Assembly (NCBI RefSeq): GCF_009674585.1
Contig: NZ_WKJP01000006.1
Location: 1-64,000 of the forward strand
Source: Haloferax marinisediminis
GTDB taxonomy: Archaea; Halobacteriota; Halobacteria; Halobacteriales; Haloferacaceae
Reading direction: 5' to 3'
DNA length: 64,000 nucleotides
How positions within the stretch are numbered: position 1 is the stretch's first letter; each line of letters begins with the position of its first letter. The translations under genes and the position numbers were made by a program. The notes beneath the pieces are model-generated. The model saw only the letters and a list, made by a program, of their open reading frames with translations, was not told the DNA's origin and did no database searches. Positions 11,689-21,346 of the stretch are shown piece after piece.

Positions 11689-14600
11689 TTAGATACCTCC
11701 AAGGGTATTCATCACAGAACTGCGCTTCGTCTGGAAAGTCGTAAACTCACTTGACTCGCGAACGAGCGAATTGAACTCGTTCTTGTCAGCGCCATCGATT
11801 TGCTCGATAGCAGTCAGCATTTCATCGAGCGTTTCGTAAACCGTCCAGGCTTTCTGTGTTGCCCGACTCTCGTTGTACTGATGCATGAGCGTCATTACTT
11901 CGAGACCGTTGTCTGGATCGATGTCATCGAAGGTCCGTAGTGTCTGCCCGAACTCGTTGAGTTTGAGCGACCCTGGACGTTCCTCTAACATCTCACCGAC
12001 TTTTTCCCACCGCTCTTTAAGATTCAACTCAGTGGGACCGATACTGTCACACAGGCGGTCGTACATATTTTTCAGGTCTGCCGGTGTGTGGTCCATACTG
12101 TACAGTGGTCTGACCGTATCGATGTCTTTCTTGATTACGCCGGAATCGAACGAGACCTCTAGTTTCTGCATTTCATTTGCGTACTCTGAGACACTCGTCA
12201 TGAGAGTCTCTGCTCGGACTGTCGCACCACTTCTGGTCGTACCGACTCGGTAACCATCAGGCAAGTCGCTCGCAGATATTTGGGCTGCTGCATCCAGATA
12301 ACCGTCCAAATCATTCGAGACCGCTCGTATTGCTGGAGCGAGTCGTTCGTCATCGACAACGTTCTTTTTGAGTAGGAAGTAGCCTCTGGACAACTGAGCG
12401 ATGTCTGTCCGCCTCATCGACATGTTGTTGAAGCCTTCTATGAGGGACTTCGAGAGGTCGAACGTAGACTGGTCCCACTTGAACGGAGAGTGATCCGGCG
12501 TACTGAACTCATCGGGGTCACTGAACAGTAACTCGCGGGTAATTTCGTCTACCCCTTGGGCACTATTGAACAGTAGGAAGCGAGCAAGGACGATGAACTC
12601 CTCAATGGTCATTCCGGGCAGACACGCTTCGATGTCGTCTCGCATCTGTTTTCGAAGTCCAACGACCTTGTCGTCGGTCCACGCTCGGATTGCTTCGAAG
12701 TTCGTCTCTTCAGGGAACTCCTCATCGAGTCCATAGCGCATCATGTTCAAAAGCATCCGCTCGTAACCCGCATGCCCCTCCGGTTTGTGGGTGACAGTGA
12801 TGCCGATGTTCTTTTTTGCGTCTGCTCCGCGAATCTCGACTGGGACATCGCTGCCCGTTGCATAGTAGAATCCCGCAGCTTTCTCCGCTGTCGAATTCTC
12901 GTTTGCAAGTCGAGTTGGGTCGTGGAACCGATTGAGTGCAGTCTGTACACCTTCTCGGAGTCGGTTTGCACTCGGGAAGTCACCGCCGCCACCGTACCAA
13001 CTCTGGAACTGTGCGATACGTTCTCCGTTTCCAGATTTCGGTTGCTCCGGAGGTTCTGGTGGGTCTTCCGGAGGGTCTTCCGGTGGGTCTTCCGGTGGGT
13101 CTTCCGGTGGGTCTTCTGGTGGGTCTTCCGGTGGGTCTTCTGGTGGGTCTTCCGGTGGGTCAAGAGAGACTGGTTTGAGCTCAGAATCGTGAACCGTCCA
13201 TTGCGGTGTCGGGTAGAGGACAGAGAACTGGACTTCGTCGTCTGTGACCGTAGCACTGTCCGGAATCCCGACATCGAAGGTTTCGAAATACGTTCGCGGA
13301 ACGACGACCAGCTTATCGTCCTCAGGCGACACCTGACCGTACCACTTTACCAATCGTTGTGCCTCGTAACTGAGGCCCTCTGAAGAGATCGGCGTCGCGA
13401 AATCGCGGATGTAGGTATTTCCGTCAATCTGTTCATGTGGTGGGACGTCTGAACGGAGACAATCCCCAATAACGTGGTACAACAGCAGTCTTGGTGTCTG
13501 CTGTATCTTTCCGTCTTCCTCAAGGTGTTTGTACGCCCGCATGACGAAGCGTTTGTTGAACGGGTAGAGATCTTCGAAGGCACCGACGTCGACGTCGGTT
13601 TCGATATCCGAGCGTTCGTTAATGACCTGCAGGTAGTTTTCGACGAGTTGGACGGGCATCGCCCCTTCTTCGAGGAAATATGCCTCGCCATCGTCGTTGG
13701 TGAGTCGGAGATACCCATCTGCACGTTGAATCATGTGCGACAGGCCGCCGGCAGTCAATGCGTCGTCTGCATTTTCACTTTCCCACCCGGTCGTGTATCC
13801 GAGAACGACGTCGAACCCGCTCGTCAGTTCTTCACCACCGTCTCCTAATTGGAAAATGGTGTCCATGAAGTCGTCTTTCAGGAAGTTGAAGGTGGTAACG
13901 TCCTCACAGATGAGGACTGGACGAACACCATTCTCCTGGTACTTGTTGGCAATCTCGAGGAGTTCCCCTCGGAAGTCTTCGATGCCGATATTCTTCTGGA
14001 GACGACTGTGGATGGCGTTTCGAACTGCCGAGTAGACATCCTCTGCGTACGATGCGTCCCCAAAGACGTTGAAACAAAGCTTCTTGAACTCCTTTTTTGT
14101 CAGGAGGTCGATTCGCTGTTCTTTGCTTTCCTGTACGACCGCATCTTGATACTCGCGGATATTAGCGGTAAGAACACCGCGTAAGTCACTCTTGTTCGAG
14201 TTGTCCTCGAGGAATTTTTTGAGGTCGAAGTCGCTGAACTTCTTTGCGTCGAACGTTCTCAGGCCGGCAATAATGAAGTCTGCAAGGTCTTCAGGATCGA
14301 GTGTAACGACGTCGTCGAGTGGTTCTCGATCTTCGTCGAGGTGCTCGTAGAGTTTGTCGAGAATACCGCTAATACGGGTATTGTTTCTCGAGATGTGAAT
14401 TGCGACGTGGTTTTCGGCACCTGGTGCTTTTTCACCACCACGGCCGTTAATCCGGTATTCGAGCCACTGGCAGAGGTGGCTTTTCCCACTCCCGACCTCC
14501 CCTTTCAGCATGTAGATTTTGTTTTCATGGCTCGAAGGGGCCGAGTTCGAAAGAATGTATTCGAGAAGCTCCTCGTCAGAGATGAAGTCGTTAGCGTATC

Positions 14601-14736
14601 CAACGAGAGTCTCTGCTCTAATCTTCTGAATTGGGATGTGTGTCTCGAGGAAGACTTCGGGTGTCTTCTGTTGGGACTCTTGTTTAATGTACTCGTTGAC
14701 GACGTCGAGAGACCAGGTTTTAGGGAATGTACTCAT
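11689..14736 (-). CDS. P-loop ATPase with DPPE-repeat linker
   Basis: This 1015-residue protein has an N-terminal ATPase module. Walker A is GEVGSGKS (residues 79-86) and a Walker B-like strand is PVLICEDVTTF (about 268). The sequence FDVVLGYTTGW soon after resembles a sensor strand. The style recalls the large ATPases of defence loci such as BrxC/PglY or DptF, but I cannot assign a family. A linker of nine perfect DPPE units splits the ATPase part (about 1-525) from a helical C-terminal part of about 440 residues. It overlaps the 299-residue gene by four bases (ATGA) upstream and lies two bases from the coiled-coil gene downstream. It probably couples sensing of nucleic acid or protein to the helicase encoded at the end of the operon; that is inference. 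Confidence 0.75.
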   Translation of the reverse strand: MSTFPKTWSLDVVNEYIKQESQQKTPEVFLETHIPIQKIRAETLVGYANDFISDEELLEYILSNSAPSSHENKIYMLKGEVGSGKSHLCQWLEYRINGRGGEKAPGAENHVAIHISRNNTRISGILDKLYEHLDEDREPLDDVVTLDPEDLADFIIAGLRTFDAKKFSDFDLKKFLEDNSNKSDLRGVLTANIREYQDAVVQESKEQRIDLLTKKEFKKLCFNVFGDASYAEDVYSAVRNAIHSRLQKNIGIEDFRGELLEIANKYQENGVRPVLICEDVTTFNFLKDDFMDTIFQLGDGGEELTSGFDVVLGYTTGWESENADDALTAGGLSHMIQRADGYLRLTNDDGEAYFLEEGAMPVQLVENYLQVINERSDIETDVDVGAFEDLYPFNKRFVMRAYKHLEEDGKIQQTPRLLLYHVIGDCLRSDVPPHEQIDGNTYIRDFATPISSEGLSYEAQRLVKWYGQVSPEDDKLVVVPRTYFETFDVGIPDSATVTDDEVQFSVLYPTPQWTVHDSELKPVSLDPPEDPPEDPPEDPPEDPPEDPPEDPPEDPPEDPPEPPEQPKSGNGERIAQFQSWYGGGGDFPSANRLREGVQTALNRFHDPTRLANENSTAEKAAGFYYATGSDVPVEIRGADAKKNIGITVTHKPEGHAGYERMLLNMMRYGLDEEFPEETNFEAIRAWTDDKVVGLRKQMRDDIEACLPGMTIEEFIVLARFLLFNSAQGVDEITRELLFSDPDEFSTPDHSPFKWDQSTFDLSKSLIEGFNNMSMRRTDIAQLSRGYFLLKKNVVDDERLAPAIRAVSNDLDGYLDAAAQISASDLPDGYRVGTTRSGATVRAETLMTSVSEYANEMQKLEVSFDSGVIKKDIDTVRPLYSMDHTPADLKNMYDRLCDSIGPTELNLKERWEKVGEMLEERPGSLKLNEFGQTLRTFDDIDPDNGLEVMTLMHQYNESRATQKAWTVYETLDEMLTAIEQIDGADKNEFNSLVRESSEFTTFQTKRSSVMNTLGGI
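11695..11700 (-). promoter_or_regulatory. Shine-Dalgarno site of the coiled-coil gene
   Basis: GGAGGT on the minus strand, seven bases before the ATG at 11687 and inside the last codons of the ATPase gene. It decides the start codon and shows that this internal operon gene is initiated by ribosome binding rather than as a leaderless transcript. Confidence 0.75.
13054..13161 (-). repeat. Nine tandem 12-bp units encoding DPPE
   Basis: Nine in-frame copies of a 12-base unit encode Asp-Pro-Pro-Glu, followed by one PPE. The copies differ only at third codon positions. The run is highly negative and should be an extended, stiff polyproline-like spacer between the two halves of the ATPase. Tandem units of this kind can change number by slippage. 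Confidence 0.9.
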
Positions 14737-15632
14737 GTTCGAAGCCTCCGCTCGTTACGGTCGAGCGGGTACCAGTATGCGGGTCGGTCAGGAAGCGATT
14801 CGACAGTGTAGGTTGCTACGTTTCGTGGGGCGCCGTTTGACCGCGGAAGTGACGCAACAATTCCGGCATCCGACATCGTCTGGAGCGAAATGGCACCTTC
14901 CATTTCGATGTCGTTGAGCACGTCTGCGACGCCCGCAGCAAGCTTTGGAACACCAGGCCGGTCAGCAAACACCGGCATGAACTCCTCGTCGATCCACTTC
15001 AGCGCACGTGCGAAACGTTTGGAGTCTTCACCGTTCTCGGCGTACCACGCTAGCAGCTCGTACATGAGTGCTCGCGTCGGGGAAGCGATGATTTCGTTTT
15101 CATCGAGATCGGTCGCATCGTTGACGTAGGAAATCGCTCCGAGCGGATCGAATAGGTTTGCCCACATTCGTATTTTTTCACCCCGCCACGTCAGGTCGAA
15201 CGACCGATCAGAATCTGCTTTCACCGCTTCGAGTAGATTCTCCTCAGTAACCCGGCGACAATTTTGTTTAGCAAGTACGTCGAAAATATAGGTCAGATGA
15301 TACTGTTTACCGGGCTGTTTCCGAACATGGTGTAGGACACGTGCCTCGAACGAGAGGGAGGAGTACACGTCTTCGTTCGAGAGTGACACGACGTTTTGGG
15401 CGGATACATCGACCATGTCTATCGCACGTAAAAATTTCAGCGACTGGTCGATATGTTCGGTTTCGTAGCCGCTCGTCATCGGGCGGCCAAATCGTTTCTC
15501 TAACGTCGAAACAGGGACTTCACCCTGTGACTCGAGTGTTTTGTAAATCGCCTTTAATTCGGCCCCTCTAACAGTACTGTACCCTGTTAGTAGGGCACTC
15601 GGTTTGTCGTTGTTGTGTTTGAAATCAGTCAT
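14733..15632 (-). CDS. Unknown 299-residue protein of the helicase operon, winged-helix-like N-terminus
   Basis: The start at 15632 gives MTDFKHNNDK and overlaps the preceding stop by eight bases; the longer open frame to 15908 lies inside the upstream gene and is rejected. Residues about 15-75 (GAELKAIYKTL, then PVSTLEKRFGR) read like a helix-turn-helix, followed by another helical segment that could be a second winged helix. The stop overlaps the ATPase start by four bases. A role as DNA-binding or partner-recognition subunit is possible. DUF4007-like proteins of phosphorothioate loci have a similar length, but I cannot show homology by eye. Confidence 0.65.
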   Translation of the reverse strand: MTDFKHNNDKPSALLTGYSTVRGAELKAIYKTLESQGEVPVSTLEKRFGRPMTSGYETEHIDQSLKFLRAIDMVDVSAQNVVSLSNEDVYSSLSFEARVLHHVRKQPGKQYHLTYIFDVLAKQNCRRVTEENLLEAVKADSDRSFDLTWRGEKIRMWANLFDPLGAISYVNDATDLDENEIIASPTRALMYELLAWYAENGEDSKRFARALKWIDEEFMPVFADRPGVPKLAAGVADVLNDIEMEGAISLQTMSDAGIVASLPRSNGAPRNVATYTVESLPDRPAYWYPLDRNERRLRT

Positions 15633-16470
15633 TATCGTAAAGTGCTGCGTTCCGCTCTCGTTGCTTGTCGAGTTCTTCAACGTCGAAATCACACTGTACG
15701 AGCATTGCGTCCATCTCATTTGCAATCTTTTGGACGTAATCCCGTTCAAGCCACGAACGAAGCGTCTCGCGCATCCGCTCGGTGTACTTGGTGAGGACGT
15801 TTTCGAGGTCGTGTTCGACGAAGTAGTACAGTGGTTCCCAGACGCGACTGTCTGGTGGCGCTTGTTGATAATCGAACAGCGCCGGAAGAGTATCTGCGGG
15901 TGCTCCAACTGACCGGTGATGGTCCGAAACCTCGTGGAAAAAGTAATTCCGTGTCTCGCTGAACGGGATCGCAGAATCGAGGTTCTTTCTCACATATTGC
16001 TCCAGTAGATTCGGATACTTGATCGTCGTAATTGGGCCAAATTCATCGTTTATCGGGCGTTGTTGGTCGTATGCCGGAGTCTTTGGGGCATTCGTGTCGG
16101 TGACGATGACGTAGATGTCGTTGTCACCTCGTGAACGTAGTATCTCACGCATCAGATGCTGTTCGCCCATACGTTCGATCCCGTTGTGGTCGATTGGATA
16201 ATCTGTCAACCCTGCGCTGCTGACAGTATGAACAACTGGATACGAAAGGTCTGCAGTGTTGAGTCCGTTTGGGTCAAGATGTTCGTAATCAACAATTTTG
16301 AAACCACTTTCCCACAATGGAGTGTGGAGAAATCTGCCGAACCCGAATTCTTCGAGAAGCGGAAGACTGCGCAACTGTGCCCGTTCTTCATGTGTGTGAT
16401 TCCCAACCTTTGGGTCTTTGATAACGACCAATTTTGGCCCGGATGTTTCAGATAAATTTGCCAGTCCCAT
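15625..16470 (-). CDS. Unknown 281-residue protein, first gene of the helicase operon
   Basis: I do not recognise this protein. It is a soluble, acidic protein with alternating hydrophobic strands in its first half (KLVVIKDPK, DIYVIVTDT) and a helical C-terminal 90 residues (YTERMRETLRSWLERDYVQKI). No catalytic motif is obvious. It is the promoter-proximal gene of the five-gene minus-strand operon and overlaps the next start by eight bases. The start ATG at 16470 is the first in frame, facing an AT-rich divergent promoter region. Confidence 0.65.
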   Translation of the reverse strand: MGLANLSETSGPKLVVIKDPKVGNHTHEERAQLRSLPLLEEFGFGRFLHTPLWESGFKIVDYEHLDPNGLNTADLSYPVVHTVSSAGLTDYPIDHNGIERMGEQHLMREILRSRGDNDIYVIVTDTNAPKTPAYDQQRPINDEFGPITTIKYPNLLEQYVRKNLDSAIPFSETRNYFFHEVSDHHRSVGAPADTLPALFDYQQAPPDSRVWEPLYYFVEHDLENVLTKYTERMRETLRSWLERDYVQKIANEMDAMLVQCDFDVEELDKQRERNAALYDND

Positions 16471-16798
16471 GAATCCCTACACTAATACTATTCTTGCAGA
16501 TGAATATAAATGTTTGCAATAGATGAATACGAAGGGCCAATCCAAATTTTAGATACAATACGTTGCTCTTATATTCTCATTCCTGGGGCTGTTGGGGGTG
16601 TGATGATTGATACCACTCAATTTGCGTGTCTCTGTTTCTCTAGTTAATTCGCCTAACACACAACCGCATTTAAAACTTTATTCGATTCTACCATGTCTAT
16701 ATGAATACTCTAGTAATTTGATAATTCTATAAGTGAATTCTCTCACTGAGGGTGTGCCCGTTAACAAAACTTATCTCTAGGCGGATATTTTTCACAGT
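16471..16798. promoter_or_regulatory. Divergent promoter region between the two helicase-nuclease operons
   Basis: This 328-base AT-rich gap lies between the minus-strand operon start and the plus-strand nuclease-helicase start. It contains TATA-like stretches, for example TTTAAAACTTTATTCG around 16668-16683. I see no gene and no clear palindrome. The divergent layout would let both halves of the array be controlled together. Confidence 0.5.
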
Positions 16799-19700
16799 AT
16801 GACCGAGGAGCCCGCTCGGCCATCTGTTTCGCTCTCACCGCATGCACTTGGCCAGTACGTTCGACTGTCCAGTTGCCCCCGGTACTTTCGTCTCAAATTC
16901 ATCGACACGGAGGTCAAAGGTGAGCGTCAGTGGTACGAAAAAAATAGCCTGAGCTCCTTTCTTGGGGAAGTTGGCCTTGCGTTTGAAGCAAACCAACTTG
17001 CTGCACTCGCAGATGTTGCTGATGCGATTGTCGGACTTCCAGAAGACCATAACAACCCCGTTGCCCTCGATGAGATGTGGACTGACCCCCACGAATACGA
17101 CTGTAACTCTCCATTTCAACAGGCGTGGGACGAACGCAACCAGACTCTCGTCGTGAAATACCTCTCCCGTGCTTCGCGTGCGTCCGAAGAAGAGAAACTA
17201 TACGTCCTGTTCCAGCCACCGATGGTCGGGCAAGTCGGTGTCTGGGATATCAGAGGCTACGCAGATATCGTTCTCATAGAAAGTACTTCCACTGGCGTCC
17301 GAACGAAAGTACTCGAAGTCAAGTCGTCGTGGAGCGAAAAAACATCTCACCAATTACAAGCAACTGTTTACAGCATGCTCTTGGACGACCTCGCTACCAA
17401 TCTCGGGGTCGAGCACGAGGCGCAGGCAGCAGTGATTAACCGTGAGTCAAATCTCGCAGAAATCGACCTATCCGAGGTATCCCCTTTTGAGACAGAACCG
17501 AGGGTCATAGAGCTCAATCGACTGCTCCGTCGTGATGGTGAGTTACACAAACTTTACGATGCCGGGTTCAATGACGTTGGCTACCGACTCGAACAGAAGT
17601 GTGATGGTTGCCCATTCCACCAAATTTGCTTTACGAAAGCTATCGAGTCGAAAGACCCTGCACTGTTGAATCTCACACAGGGCGACCAACAGAAATTGCA
17701 GGCTCACGGCATCGATTCACTTGACGGCCTCTCTACGTTGTACGAACGATTATCGGGGCGTGGTCCGACCGCCTACGAACCCCTTGATGTCGATGACTCG
17801 GAGACTGTCGGTAAACTCGAATCGGCTGGCCGAATAGGGAACCAACTCGAAGAATTAGGACAACGAGCACAGGTTCTCCGAAGCGAACTCGACCCGACGT
17901 ACGAGCAGTTCGACGACGTCCAGTATCTCCAGGGAAGTGGCCCCGGAACGCTTCCCTCCGATGAGCATTCAACGGGCTCACTGCTTCGGGTCTACTTGTT
18001 CGTACAGGAAGATTACGTTCGCAACAGAATCTCTGTACTCGGTGCTCGAATCGCCGGACCAGACGGGAACACTGAATCATTTTCTCACGTCACACCTGAC
18101 CTCTCATTTGGGCAGGAAGAAAGCCGAGAAGAAGAGGAAATCTTACTGCAGGACTTCTTCTTCGACCTGTTCAAAACCCTTGAAGAGGTTAACGCCGACT
18201 CATCAACAGATACTGCACCTGTTCACCTGTATTTTTACACGAGGGGCGAACGCGATGCGCTCGTCGAAGCGGTTCGAACACATTCGAGTCTCTTCGGGAG
18301 TACTGCAATCCGTGACTTGTTAGGGTTGCGAGAGGGACTCGACCAACCGATGGTCTCTGTCGTCCACGACGAATTGACCACACGTTTCGCGCTCAAATAC
18401 CCCGGAACTGGGCTTATTCAAACGTCCAAACAATTCACACGAGCGGGCCACGGGCAGTTCACGGGTGACGATTGGATTGTCGAGGGTGAACACGGAAAGT
18501 TCGACCTCCGGTCGACGTTCTCTGATGGCCTGTTCGAGAGTGCTGTTCCTTACGAAGATAGTGGTAATCGAATCAAACTGTTACTTGGTGAGGATCCAAA
18601 CACGGGAGACGGTGAGTACCCACTATTCAACCGATATGGTAACAATATCCCGATGGAGTACGTCTGGGGTGTTCGAGATGCGCTAGAGGATATCGGCGAG
18701 ATCGTCACTGAAGACGAAGGCCCCGGCTCACTCGACGACTATCGATACCATTCAGACGCCAAGCGCCGCCGGATCACCGATACAGATGTCCGCTTGTTAG
18801 CCATCAAACTCTGTGAAGCGCTAGCCCACATCGAACGCAGTATCGAGCACAAAAACACCGATCTGAAAAAGCCGGCGTTGAACATACCGAAGCTTCCTGA
18901 CTTCGGACTCGACGACCGACAGCTTTGGGAAGCCTGCCAAGAGTACCTTGACCTCGAATATACGACACACAGACAGGAGAACTTCGACCACTATCTAAAA
19001 CCGCCGCTTCGACGAGTCCGCACAGGTCAGTCGGTCCTCTTTCGCGTCGACGAGGTCGTCAAAGACAAGAACGATCTCACGGTGACTGGTACACTCCCAT
19101 ACGATGAGTTCTTCGCGAACCCGTCGCAGATCCTTGGTGGGACAAAAGTAAAAGGGTCCGACAGTGGCGGTAGCGGAAGTTGGATGGTCATGACCCAACT
19201 CAAGCAATCAGGCTCGGCACTTATCCAACAACAGATTGACTCTCCAACCGACATCGAGAATTCTGTTCAGGTGACGGTGGAGTCAATCGACCACCAAACA
19301 GGACACATAACGCTCTCAGCAAGCTCAGGGTTCTGGATACTCAGCAAGCGAGAAGACGCACAGAAAAGTCGGTACCGGACACCGCATCGGTACCCTGTGC
19401 GTAGCCAACAGGAGGTCGTCTCTAAACACGAAGAGTGGTGTACCGTCGTCGACGAGGGGGCGCTGTTTATTCTCGACCCGATGGCGGACAGCTACGTTCA
19501 AGAGTACGCACGAACGGGGCTTGACTACGCCGAAAATAAACCGCTGTATGAACGTCTGAACACGGCGTTCGAGAGTGGATTAGCAACCGAGTTTGGCGAC
19601 TCGATTTGGGAGGCTGATACTGATCTACTAGCGAGGTTCTACGAGGAGTACAGCAAGGCAATCGGCAACTCGCCAAAGGGGAAACAGCGTGATTTCGTCG

Positions 19701-21193
19701 AGGAGACCGAACCACCACTTGCAGTCCTTCAGGGTCCACCTGGGACTGGGAAGACGAAGTACACGCTCGCACCAGCGTTGTTGTGGCGACTTAGACTCTG
19801 GGAGCACACATTACGTGCTCAACGTAGTGGGTCATTTTTGGGTGTTGTGACTGCTCCCTCTCACACCGCTATCGACGAAGTCCGAGATTCAGTGTCGGAA
19901 CACTGGCATGCATACAATGAAACGACTGGAAACCTGGATGACGTCGTGTTCGTCCGACTGGTCTCGAACCCAAGTCAAATCGGAAAGGACCTCCCTGGTG
20001 TCGAGTACTGCCACTATCACGGAAGAGATGACATCAAACGGTTTGAAGAGCTCTTGTTCTCAGAGACGGACGTCATCTTACTGGGGACACCGTCATCCAT
20101 CCGGAGCACACTGGATAAGTTCGCGAAATCGACGGCGATGCTGCCGATGAACAGTGTGGAACAACTGCTCGAAGCAGGTGTTCCGCTGTTCGACCTGCTC
20201 GTCGTCGACGAAGCGAGTATGATCGACCTGCCACAGTTCCTTCTTCCCGCCTCGTTCCTCAAATCCACGAGCCAGACGCTGTTGGTGGGGGACCACAGAC
20301 AGATGGAACCGGTGCAAAAACACGAATGGGAGGGCGAAGACCGCCGGACCATCGAAGAGAACATCCCGTTCATGTCTGCGCTGAACTTCGTTCGGTTCCT
20401 CCGTGGAGACCTTGATGAGACTGAAAGCATTCACCGAGAATCGCCGAACATCGGGGACGCAATCCCCATTATTGGACTCGAGCAGTCTTATCGATTCCAC
20501 CGTGTAACCGCAGAACTCCTCAGACGACTCGTCTATCAACAGGACGGAATCGACTTCTACTCAAAACGTGAGGATCTCTTGGATTGTGTAGACACGAGTA
20601 CCGCGGGAGTCGCCGCAGCGATGGATTCGGAACGACCAATAACGCTGGTAGTTCACGGCGAAAAAGGAAGTCAAGACTCTAATTTGACTGAAGTCGCTCT
20701 TATTGAAGCGTTGCTGGACGGGCTCCCAGAAGCAGACCCTGACGAAGTGGGGATTGTCACTCCACATAACGCACAAAAATCGAGGCTCAGAGATCTGGTT
20801 GGAACGAAAGCACTCTCGGATACTGTCGAGCGGTTCCAAGGGGGAGAGCGAGAAACGATCTTCATTTCGACGACAGCGAGTGACCCGGACTACGTCCGTG
20901 GCGAATCGAAATTCCTGTTAAATCCGAACCGACTCAACGTCGCACTATCTCGGATGGAAAAGAAAGTCGTTCTCATCGCGAGTGAGTCGGTATTTGATTT
21001 CATCCCACCCAAAGCAGACGAATACGAGAAGACTCTCATCTGGAAACGGTTGTATGGCGAACTGGGTGTGGGTCGAGAGAGACCCGTGTGGAGGGGAACC
21101 GTCGGCACGTTCTGTCCAACTGGAGTGGATACGCCAAAGAAAGGAGATGCTTCTGTTGAGGTCTACGGTTTGGGGAAAGACTGGATGGAATAG
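16799..21193 (+). CDS. Dna2/Upf1-like nuclease-helicase with 4Fe-4S nuclease domain
   Basis: This 1464-residue protein has two enzymatic parts. The N-terminal RecB/Cas4-type nuclease has an early cysteine in LSSCPRYFRL (about residue 23), the core KVLEVKSSW with a QLQATVYSM helix (about 171-193), and a cysteine group KCDGCPFHQIC (about 266-277). Together these give the Fe-S nuclease layout of Dna2. A helix-hairpin-like stretch follows. The C-terminal superfamily 1B helicase has GPPGTGKT (about 978), VVDEASM (about 1134), LLVGDHRQMEP, a VERFQGGE motif and NVALSR (about 1380). All helicase motifs look intact, unlike the paralogue at 2135-5353. It probably unwinds and cuts DNA ends or forks. It heads a plus-strand run with the OB-fold and UvrD-like genes. 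Confidence 0.85.
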   Translation: MTEEPARPSVSLSPHALGQYVRLSSCPRYFRLKFIDTEVKGERQWYEKNSLSSFLGEVGLAFEANQLAALADVADAIVGLPEDHNNPVALDEMWTDPHEYDCNSPFQQAWDERNQTLVVKYLSRASRASEEEKLYVLFQPPMVGQVGVWDIRGYADIVLIESTSTGVRTKVLEVKSSWSEKTSHQLQATVYSMLLDDLATNLGVEHEAQAAVINRESNLAEIDLSEVSPFETEPRVIELNRLLRRDGELHKLYDAGFNDVGYRLEQKCDGCPFHQICFTKAIESKDPALLNLTQGDQQKLQAHGIDSLDGLSTLYERLSGRGPTAYEPLDVDDSETVGKLESAGRIGNQLEELGQRAQVLRSELDPTYEQFDDVQYLQGSGPGTLPSDEHSTGSLLRVYLFVQEDYVRNRISVLGARIAGPDGNTESFSHVTPDLSFGQEESREEEEILLQDFFFDLFKTLEEVNADSSTDTAPVHLYFYTRGERDALVEAVRTHSSLFGSTAIRDLLGLREGLDQPMVSVVHDELTTRFALKYPGTGLIQTSKQFTRAGHGQFTGDDWIVEGEHGKFDLRSTFSDGLFESAVPYEDSGNRIKLLLGEDPNTGDGEYPLFNRYGNNIPMEYVWGVRDALEDIGEIVTEDEGPGSLDDYRYHSDAKRRRITDTDVRLLAIKLCEALAHIERSIEHKNTDLKKPALNIPKLPDFGLDDRQLWEACQEYLDLEYTTHRQENFDHYLKPPLRRVRTGQSVLFRVDEVVKDKNDLTVTGTLPYDEFFANPSQILGGTKVKGSDSGGSGSWMVMTQLKQSGSALIQQQIDSPTDIENSVQVTVESIDHQTGHITLSASSGFWILSKREDAQKSRYRTPHRYPVRSQQEVVSKHEEWCTVVDEGALFILDPMADSYVQEYARTGLDYAENKPLYERLNTAFESGLATEFGDSIWEADTDLLARFYEEYSKAIGNSPKGKQRDFVEETEPPLAVLQGPPGTGKTKYTLAPALLWRLRLWEHTLRAQRSGSFLGVVTAPSHTAIDEVRDSVSEHWHAYNETTGNLDDVVFVRLVSNPSQIGKDLPGVEYCHYHGRDDIKRFEELLFSETDVILLGTPSSIRSTLDKFAKSTAMLPMNSVEQLLEAGVPLFDLLVVDEASMIDLPQFLLPASFLKSTSQTLLVGDHRQMEPVQKHEWEGEDRRTIEENIPFMSALNFVRFLRGDLDETESIHRESPNIGDAIPIIGLEQSYRFHRVTAELLRRLVYQQDGIDFYSKREDLLDCVDTSTAGVAAAMDSERPITLVVHGEKGSQDSNLTEVALIEALLDGLPEADPDEVGIVTPHNAQKSRLRDLVGTKALSDTVERFQGGERETIFISTTASDPDYVRGESKFLLNPNRLNVALSRMEKKVVLIASESVFDFIPPKADEYEKTLIWKRLYGELGVGRERPVWRGTVGTFCPTGVDTPKKGDASVEVYGLGKDWME

Positions 21194-21346
21194 CTCCACC
21201 CAGCGATGATTAGAATTATCTCTTGCTGGATGATTTGTCTGATAAGACAGGACGTCAACAGGTACAAAACAATGGATTTTGGGATTGGTACATATCAACT
21301 GTGACAGTGACTCAAACTATATGTACTATTGATATGATATCCAAAC

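Noticed and set aside
12772-13383. Open frame opposite the DPPE repeat with repeated Trp-Val-Phe-Arg units
   Set aside because: It is the antisense image of the DPPE repeat. Its composition is basic and aromatic, unlike haloarchaeal proteins, and it lies inside a well-supported gene.
15633-15908. N-terminal extension of the 299-residue operon protein
   Set aside because: It overlaps the upstream gene in another frame and has basic, low-quality composition.
5425-16470. Certain assignment to the Pbe phosphorothioate system
   Set aside because: No dndC, dndD or dndE gene is in the window and family membership cannot be shown by eye. It is kept only as a hypothesis.
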